Source of the DNA: Micromonospora sp. ALFpr18c
GTDB lineage: Bacteria; Actinomycetota; Actinomycetes; Mycobacteriales; Micromonosporaceae
DNA: 60,124 nt
Reading direction: 5' to 3'
Assembly (NCBI RefSeq): GCF_008868155.1
Contig: NZ_WBKR01000013.1
Location: 1-60,124, forward strand
The translations under genes were made by a program, and so were the position numbers. Below the pieces are notes generated by a model. It was not told the DNA's origin, did no database searches, and worked only from the letters and a program-made list of their open reading frames with translations. Within the stretch, counting starts at the first letter, position 1. Each line of letters opens with the position of its first letter. Shown here piece by piece: positions 52,131 through 60,124 of this stretch.

Positions 52131-52874
52131 ATGGAAGACAGTATCCAGAGAGCCGTCGGTCGCGTCATCAAGGCTATCCGGGATGATCTCGCTGAACAAC
52201 ACACCGTGGACGGCATGGCCAGGACCGCGATGTTCAGCAAGTTCCACTTCACCCGGATCTTCCAGCGAACGACCGGCATCTCTCCGGGACGCTTCCTCAT
52301 GGTCATGCGGCTGCACCGCGCCAAACAGCTCCTGCTGTCCACCTCGTTGAGCGTCACCGAGATCACCCATGAGGTCGGTTACGCCAGTGTGGGCACCTTC
52401 AGCTCCCGGTTCAGCAGCAGCGTCGGCGTCTCGCCGAGCACCTTCCGCAGGCTGGGTGGGGTGACGCCGCAGGTTCCCGTCGACCGCCGGCCGGCCCCCC
52501 AGCCGCCGGTCACGACGATCATGGGCACGGTGCACGCGCCCGAGTTCGACCAGGACGGCGATCGCACCGTCTTCATCGGGCTCTTCCGCGACCCGGTACC
52601 ACTCGGGCGCCCGGCGAGCTGCACCGTCCTCGAACGCCCCGGCCCCTACCGGCTGGAGAACCCACCGCCCGGGCAGTGGTACGTCCTCGCGTACTCCAGC
52701 CTCCGGGAGGGCCCGAGCTACTGGCGCGCCAACCCCGAGGACCAGGACGTGCTGATCGGCGCGTCCGGCCCACTCACCATCTGTCGGCGTCCGGGCGCGA
52801 CGGAGGCGGACCTCCACCTGCGACGGATGACTCCCCTCGATCCGCCGATCCTGCTGGCCCTTCCCGTCCACTGA
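52131..52874 (+). CDS. AraC-family transcriptional regulator, N-terminal HTH
   Basis: A 247-residue regulator whose two helix-turn-helix units are at the N-terminus (about residues 10-105): VDGMARTAMFSKFHFTRIFQ and VTEITHEVGYASVGTFSSRF with GVSPSTFRR. Residues about 125-247 form a small C-terminal domain, probably for ligand sensing, which I do not recognise. This order is the reverse of classical AraC but common in actinomycetes. The ATG at 52131 follows GGGGGA at 6 nt. Being next to the cluster, it may act on it, but its own sites are not evident. A longer upstream frame to 51918 lacks family features. Confidence 0.85.
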   Translation: MEDSIQRAVGRVIKAIRDDLAEQHTVDGMARTAMFSKFHFTRIFQRTTGISPGRFLMVMRLHRAKQLLLSTSLSVTEITHEVGYASVGTFSSRFSSSVGVSPSTFRRLGGVTPQVPVDRRPAPQPPVTTIMGTVHAPEFDQDGDRTVFIGLFRDPVPLGRPASCTVLERPGPYRLENPPPGQWYVLAYSSLREGPSYWRANPEDQDVLIGASGPLTICRRPGATEADLHLRRMTPLDPPILLALPVH

Positions 52875-53516
52875 GCCGTACCCCTCCGAGCACCGCGCCC
52901 ACGTCCCGCCCAGCGCCGCGTCACACGACGCCCACACGGACGGGACGGGGGGCGGATCGGCGCGGAGGGCCGGGACCGCCATCGACACCGCCGGACCGTG
53001 GCCCGAGGTCGGGCCACCGCGGCACACGTCGGCGTGGCCGTCGCTCCAGCCGGTCCACAGCAGGGTCAGGGTTCGGGGCCGTACCCCCGATCGACGCTGT
53101 GTCGCGCCCCGCGACGGCCGGTCGTCGGCCCGCCGGTGCGGCCCGCCCCGCACCGGATCCAGGGCCGGCGGGGGGCCGCGGACCGCGGCGACCTGCACGT
53201 CGGACAGCCGCGCCGTCCACCCCTGCGGCGTGGTCTTGTCGGGATGTGCGGCGCTGCCCCGCGACTGTGCTCCGAAGGGTCGTGCGAGCGAGTCTCTGCT
53301 GCTATCTTCATTGCGCGACGTCAGTTTCAAATCCGCACTGAGTGGTTGTCGATGACGTCGCATGAGCGACAGCCGGGGCCCGCCCAGCACACCCGGGCCG
53401 TCGCACCTCCGGTCTGTCGCACCCATGGCCGCCGTGGGCCGGATGACAGCCCGCGGCGCGCCTGACGCCTGTCGATGCGGCTAGCTCCCGCACCACCGGG
53501 AAACCAAGGGGCTGGG
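52875..53516. other. 642-bp region with no recognised gene
   Basis: GC-rich until about 53280, then more AT-rich up to the MFS start, where the promoter should lie. Open frames exist on both strands but have no start/site pairing or family features. I see no clear RNA gene or repeat. Confidence 0.5.
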
Positions 53517-54965
53517 ATGGTGGACAACTTCAGCGCACCGGCGCCGATGGCACCGCGACTCGGCAAACGCCAACGGCTGGCCCTCGGCGCGCTCGGTGCC
53601 TCGTTCCTGATGGTGGCGGTGGACAGCACCATCGTCTACGTCGCCATTCCGAGCATCCAACGTGGACTCGGGTTGTCCACGGTGACCGTCCAGTGGCTCA
53701 TGTCGGCCTTCCTGCTCAGCTTCGGTGGCATGCTGTTGCTCAGCACCCGGCTGGCCGACCTGTTCGGGCGCCGCCGGTTGTTCACCACCGGCCTCGCTGT
53801 GGTGGCCGCCGCCTCGCTGCTGTCGGCCGTGGCCTGGTCGGGTGGTGCGCTGATCGCGGCCCGGGCCCTGCAGGGGGTCGGCGCGGCACTGGTCGCGACG
53901 ACCGCGCTGCCGCTGCTCGCGTTGTCCCTCGGCAACGGCCCGGCCCGGTCCCGCGCGCTCGGCCTGTGGACCCTGATCGGCGCCTTCGGCGGCACGGCGG
54001 GGCTGCTGCTGGGCGGCATCCTCACCGACGGTCCCGGCTGGCGCTGGGTGTTCCTGCTGAACGTGCCGGTGGGCATCGCCGCCGCACTGCTCGCGCCGGT
54101 CCTGCCCGCCGACCGGTGCGCCCTTCCCGGCCGTCCGCTGGACGTGGCCGGCGCGGCGAGCCTGGTCGGCGCCCTGGTCCTGTTCGGGTGGACGATCGTC
54201 GGGGCGTTCGCCACCGAGGGCTCGGCCGTCAACGCCCTGCTGCGGTTGGCCGGCGCCGTCGTGCTGTTGCTGCTCTTCCTGGCGGTCGAGTCCCGTGCCG
54301 CCCGTCCCCTGGTCCGCCCCGGGCTGCTGCGCTCCCGGACCCGACTCGCCGGGCTCATCGTGCTGTTCACCGCCGGCACGATCGTCGACGGCGTGCTCCT
54401 GCTGATCACCCTCTACGGTCAGGAGTCGCTGGGGCTCTCCGCCACCGGCTTCGGCGTCCTGATGGTCGCGCTGACCCTGCCATCGGTGATCGGCTCGTAC
54501 GCCGGCCAGGCCGTGGTGCTGCGGCACGGGCTGCGGACGGTCGCCATGGCCGGCATGGCGCTGGTCGGCGCCGGCCTGCTCGCGCTGACCATGGTGCGTG
54601 GCCCGCTGGCCGCCGGGTACATCGTCAGTGTGCTGCCGGTCATCGGGGTGGGCGCGGGAGCCGCCTTCGTGGCCGCGCAGATCGCCGTCACCCTCGGGGC
54701 CACCGACGCCGACTCGTCCGCCACGACGGGCCTCACCGACGCCTCGTTCAGCATGGGTGGAGCCATCGGGCTCGCCATCGTCTCGGCCGCCCTCGTCGCA
54801 CACCAGGCGGCACCCGGCGCGCCCGCGGCGCCCGGACAGGTCGCCGCCGGCCTGCAGACCGCGTTCGCGGTCGCCGCCGGCCTCGCCGTGATCGGGCTTC
54901 TCGCGGCGCTCGTGCTGCTCCGGCGTGGCGGCAACCACCTGCCGATACGTCGATTCGACCCGTGA
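53517..54965 (+). CDS. MFS multidrug exporter, EmrB/QacA (DHA2) family
   Basis: A 482-residue membrane protein with about 14 helices. It shows the DHA2 helix-1 motif FLMVAVDSTIVYVAIPSIQ and the MFS loop motif STRLADLFGRRRLF. It probably exports hydrophobic drugs using the proton gradient. It is shorter than the exporter at 14945-16570 and only distantly similar. The ATG at 53517 is preceded by AAGGGG. The HxlR-type regulator gene starts 52 bp after its stop, a common pair in which the regulator controls the pump. It may give a second route for product export or may be an independent efflux system. Confidence 0.9.
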   Translation: MVDNFSAPAPMAPRLGKRQRLALGALGASFLMVAVDSTIVYVAIPSIQRGLGLSTVTVQWLMSAFLLSFGGMLLLSTRLADLFGRRRLFTTGLAVVAAASLLSAVAWSGGALIAARALQGVGAALVATTALPLLALSLGNGPARSRALGLWTLIGAFGGTAGLLLGGILTDGPGWRWVFLLNVPVGIAAALLAPVLPADRCALPGRPLDVAGAASLVGALVLFGWTIVGAFATEGSAVNALLRLAGAVVLLLLFLAVESRAARPLVRPGLLRSRTRLAGLIVLFTAGTIVDGVLLLITLYGQESLGLSATGFGVLMVALTLPSVIGSYAGQAVVLRHGLRTVAMAGMALVGAGLLALTMVRGPLAAGYIVSVLPVIGVGAGAAFVAAQIAVTLGATDADSSATTGLTDASFSMGGAIGLAIVSAALVAHQAAPGAPAAPGQVAAGLQTAFAVAAGLAVIGLLAALVLLRRGGNHLPIRRFDP

Positions 54966-55005
54966 GGTGCGCAATTTTCTCGGGGTTGCCCGGTCGTACG
55001 GGCAC

Positions 55006-55011
55006 TAGGAT
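55006..55011 (+). promoter_or_regulatory. -10 element of a likely leaderless transcript
   Basis: TAGGAT ends 6 bp before the GTG of the HxlR-type gene, so transcription would begin at or very near the start codon. The -35 is less clear (TTGCCC at 54986-54991, short spacing). Confidence 0.45.
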
Positions 55012-55017
55012 GACGCT

Positions 55018-55527
55018 GTGTCTCGACGTGGGTACGGACAGGACTGCTCGATCGCACGCGCTCTCGAGGTCGTCGGCGAGCGCTGGACGCTCCTCATCGT
55101 CCGCAACGCGCTGGTGGGTGACTGCCGCTTCGACTCGTTCCTCAGCGACCTCGGGATGGCCCGCAACGTCCTCGCCCAACGCCTGAACACCCTGGTCGAG
55201 GCCGGCATCTTCGAGCGGGTCCCCTACAAGTACCGCCCCCTGCGACACGAGTACCGGCTCACCGCGCGCGGACGGGACCTGGCGCCGGTGCTGATGGCGT
55301 TGATGCGGTGGGGTGACAAACACAGCACCGGTGCCGGCCAACCGGAACGGGCCAGCGTCCACACCACCTGCGAGCACCCGGTCGAGCTGGTGGTGATGTG
55401 CACCTCGTGCGGCGGGCCGGTCCCGGTGGACGAGGTGGCCACCCGTCCGACCACGTCGTCCTCTCCGGTGCCGGAGCAGGGCTCCATGATGGACAGTCGG
55501 TCGACGGTCCAATCGGTCACGTCCTGA
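55018..55527 (+). CDS. HxlR-family transcriptional regulator
   Basis: A 169-residue winged-helix regulator. The HxlR pattern is clear: DCSIARALEVVGERWTLLIVRNAL with the near-N-terminal Cys used for redox or thiol sensing in the family, then LGMARNVLAQRLNTLVEAGIFERVPY and HEYRLTARGRDL. The C-terminal part has CEHP and VMCTSCGGPV, a Cys-rich piece that could bind metal or react with thiol-active compounds. Such regulators respond to electrophiles or oxidants, and local control of the adjacent MFS gene is the natural guess. It appears to be translated from a leaderless message. Confidence 0.88.
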   Translation: MSRRGYGQDCSIARALEVVGERWTLLIVRNALVGDCRFDSFLSDLGMARNVLAQRLNTLVEAGIFERVPYKYRPLRHEYRLTARGRDLAPVLMALMRWGDKHSTGAGQPERASVHTTCEHPVELVVMCTSCGGPVPVDEVATRPTTSSSPVPEQGSMMDSRSTVQSVTS

Positions 55528-55633
55528 CCGTCCCGGCACGACCATCGGCCCGACGGGAAGGGCACGCCGGGAGACGCCTCGCGCTCGCACCGACCAGAGA
55601 ATAAGGGGACGCATCCGGCAAGGAGGTCGTCCC

Positions 55634-56989
55634 GTGGTCCTGTCCGCCGCCCCGGCACCGATGGCCCACCATCAGCTCCTGGTCTTCCTCAGCGCCCTCA
55701 CTGTCCTGCTGCTCCTCGCGCGTCTGCTCGGCGGGCTCGCCGAACGGCTCGGCATGCCCGCCGTGGTCGGCGAACTGCTCACCGGGGTCATCCTCGGCCC
55801 GTCGCTGCTCGGGCACCTCACGCCGGGGATCACCGGATGGCTGCTGCCCGACGACCCGGGACAGATGCATCTGCTGGACGCGGTCGCCCAACTCGGCCTC
55901 CTGCTGCTCGTCGGCATCACCGGCACCCACGTCGACGTGACGGTGCTGCGCCGTCACCGCCGGGCGGCCACCGCCGTCAGCGCGTGCGGGCTGCTGATCC
56001 CGCTCGCTCTGGGCATCGGCCTGGGCCTGCTGATCCCGGCCTCGGTCTCGGCGACACCCGCCGCGCAGCGGTGGACGTTCGCACTCCTCATCGGGGTGGC
56101 GATCTGCGTCTCCGCGGTGCCGGTCATCGCCAAGACCCTCTCGGACATGCGTCTGCTGCACCGGGACATCGGTCAGCTCACCCTCGCCGTCAGTGTCATC
56201 GACGACGTGGCCGGCTGGCTCCTGCTCTCGCTGGTCGCCACCGCCGCGACCGTCGGCCTGACCGTCGGCGCCGTCAGTCTCTCCGTCGCATACCTGCTGG
56301 GGTTCGTGGCGTTCGCCGCCACGGTGGGGCGGTTCCTGGTCCGCCGCGTGATGAAGCGCGTGGCGCGGTCGGGCGAGCCCGGACCGGCGGTGGCCGCCGC
56401 GGTCGTCATCGTGCTGGTCGGCGCGGTGATCACGCATTCGCTACGCATGGAGGCGCTCTTCGGCGCGCTGGTCGCGGGGGTCCTCATCGCCACCACCCGC
56501 TCGGCCCAGGTGCTCCTCGCGCCCTTGCGGGCGATCGTGCTGTCGGTCCTCGCCCCGATCTTCCTGGCCACCGCCGGCCTGCGGATGGACCTCACCGCGC
56601 TGGCGGAGCCGGCCGTGACGCTCACCGGGCTCGCCGTGCTGGCGGTGGCGATCGTCGGCAAGTTCACCGGCGCCTTCGTCGGCGCGTGGCTCGGCCGGCT
56701 CGACCGGTGGTCGGCGATGGCCCTCGGCGCCGGCATGAACGCCCGCGGCGTCATCCAGGTGATCGTCGCGCTGACCGGTCTGCGCCTGGGCGTACTGAAC
56801 ACGGCCATGTACACCGTCGTGGTGCTGGTCGCGATCGTCACCTCGCTGATGACACCGCCACTGCTGCGGTACGCCACGAACCGGATGGCCGAGGGCGAGA
56901 CGGAACGGCTGCGCCGGCTCGAACACGACACGTGGCAGGGCCGCAGCCCGGCGACGGCGGTGACACCGACGGCGACCCCCGACCCCTGA
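55634..56989 (+). CDS. Cation/proton antiporter, CPA2 (KefB/NapA-like) family
   Basis: A 451-residue membrane protein with about 12 helices and the typical CPA2 pattern: MPAVVGELLTGVILGPSLLG early, the transport site VSVIDDVAGWLLLSLVA with the DD pair (about residue 190), and GAGMNARGVIQVIVA near the end. It exchanges Na+ or K+ for H+ across the membrane. The C-terminal tail is short, so no KTN/RCK regulatory domain. The GTG at 55634 follows AAGGAGG with good spacing. Nothing ties it directly to enediyne synthesis; ion homeostasis is likely. A strong hairpin follows. Confidence 0.9.
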   Translation: MVLSAAPAPMAHHQLLVFLSALTVLLLLARLLGGLAERLGMPAVVGELLTGVILGPSLLGHLTPGITGWLLPDDPGQMHLLDAVAQLGLLLLVGITGTHVDVTVLRRHRRAATAVSACGLLIPLALGIGLGLLIPASVSATPAAQRWTFALLIGVAICVSAVPVIAKTLSDMRLLHRDIGQLTLAVSVIDDVAGWLLLSLVATAATVGLTVGAVSLSVAYLLGFVAFAATVGRFLVRRVMKRVARSGEPGPAVAAAVVIVLVGAVITHSLRMEALFGALVAGVLIATTRSAQVLLAPLRAIVLSVLAPIFLATAGLRMDLTALAEPAVTLTGLAVLAVAIVGKFTGAFVGAWLGRLDRWSAMALGAGMNARGVIQVIVALTGLRLGVLNTAMYTVVVLVAIVTSLMTPPLLRYATNRMAEGETERLRRLEHDTWQGRSPATAVTPTATPDP

Positions 56990-56990
56990 G

Positions 56991-57030
56991 GCCCGACGAG
57001 CCCCGGTCGGTCGACCGGGGCTCGTCGGGC
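56991..57030. terminator. Strong bidirectional hairpin between antiporter and katG
   Basis: Arms GCCCGACGAGCCCCGGTCG / CGACCGGGGCTCGTCGGGC, 19 bp perfect, practically 17-18 bp with a 4-nt loop. It begins right after the antiporter stop and serves convergent katG too. Confidence 0.85.
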
Positions 57031-57038
57031 ACAGCGGA

Positions 57039-59954
<2,916 letters not shown>

Positions 59955-59955
59955 T

Positions 59956-59999
59956 TAGTACGGCAGCCGCCATTTGCTAGTACGGCAGCCGCCATTTGC
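59956..59999. repeat. Perfect tandem duplication of a 22-bp sequence
   Basis: TAGTACGGCAGCCGCCATTTGC occurs at 59956-59977 and again directly at 59978-59999. It abuts the transposase 3' end, so it may be, or include, the end of an insertion sequence duplicated at the junction. Confidence 0.8.
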
Positions 60000-60124
60000 T
60001 AGTTGGCCAGGGCATAGTCTCGGTTGAGTCGGGTGCGTTGGTGGAACCAGCGTGCTCGGGCTTGGTGGCGGCGTCGCCAGTTGCGCCAGTGGGTGTCGTG
60101 GTGGGTGGGTTTCGGTCGGTGCCA
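59999..60124 (-). mobile_element. C-terminal end of a transposase (partial)
   Basis: A minus-strand frame of 41 codons runs from the right edge to a TAG (59999-60001). The peptide has HWRNWRRRHQARARWFHQRT and ends RDYALAN, a basic, Trp/Arg-rich tail typical of DDE transposases of actinobacterial insertion sequences; I cannot fix the IS family from this piece. Codon use is less GC-biased at third positions than in neighbouring genes. The rest lies outside the window. Confidence 0.6.

Overview
The window is high-GC actinobacterial DNA. Its codon use, GTG/TTG starts, mycothiol-type helper proteins and FurA-KatG pair suggest a Micromonosporaceae-like actinomycete; the genus is inference. Most of it, about 4.1 to 50.4 kb, is one biosynthetic gene cluster for a nine-membered-type enediyne carrying a chlorinated, hydroxylated beta-tyrosine-derived side unit.

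Layout. 0-3.8 kb: the end of an unrecognised gene, a molybdopterin oxidoreductase and a membrane acyltransferase, probably the flank. 4.1-22.5 kb: an accessory and tailoring block on both strands. It holds two P450s, a DinB/mycothiol-fold protein, a class III aminotransferase, a lipoprotein, two paralogous FAD hydroxylases, a BtrH-like protein, an HpaB-type phenol hydroxylase, an MFS exporter, an ECF sigma factor, an acyl-CoA-dehydrogenase-fold monooxygenase, an SgcJ-type NTF2-like protein and an NAD-dependent reductase. 22.6-31.0 kb: the beta-tyrosine module, with a free condensation enzyme, a flavin halogenase, an MIO tyrosine aminomutase, a C-A-PCP protein and a free PCP. 31.1-42.9 kb: a tightly coupled minus-strand operon UnbV-UnbU-PksE-thioesterase-flavin reductase-P450-O-methyltransferase. 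43.3-50.4 kb: the rest of the enediyne cassette, with two DUF1702 proteins, an AhpD-like protein, a GMC oxidoreductase, an E8-type protein and a free DH-PPTase protein. 50.8-60.1 kb: a DinB-fold protein, AraC-type and HxlR-type regulators, an MFS exporter, a cation/proton antiporter, katG-furA and the end of a transposase.

How the genes work together (inference from family roles). PksE with the thioesterase makes the linear polyene, and UnbL/V/U, the GMC oxidase, the E8 protein and P450s are expected to turn it into the enediyne core. Tyrosine is isomerised to beta-tyrosine, adenylated, loaded on a PCP, chlorinated, ring-hydroxylated with FADH2 from the flavin reductase, possibly O-methylated, and joined to the core by the free condensation enzyme. 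MFS pumps export the product. I recognise no deoxysugar genes, glycosyltransferase or enediyne-binding apoprotein here.

Main surprises. The PPTase domain at the end of PksE has lost key catalytic residues, while a free DH-PPTase protein in the same cluster keeps them but has lost its DH histidine, as if the two proteins divided one ancestral function. The C domain of the C-A-PCP protein also lacks its catalytic histidine, next to an intact free C enzyme. A 16-bp sequence of the form GCAWTC-N5-GATGC recurs in four (perhaps five) intergenic regions of the cluster and nowhere else I could find, so it is a candidate pathway operator. A short ORF with a TTA codon overlaps the start of the sigma factor gene.
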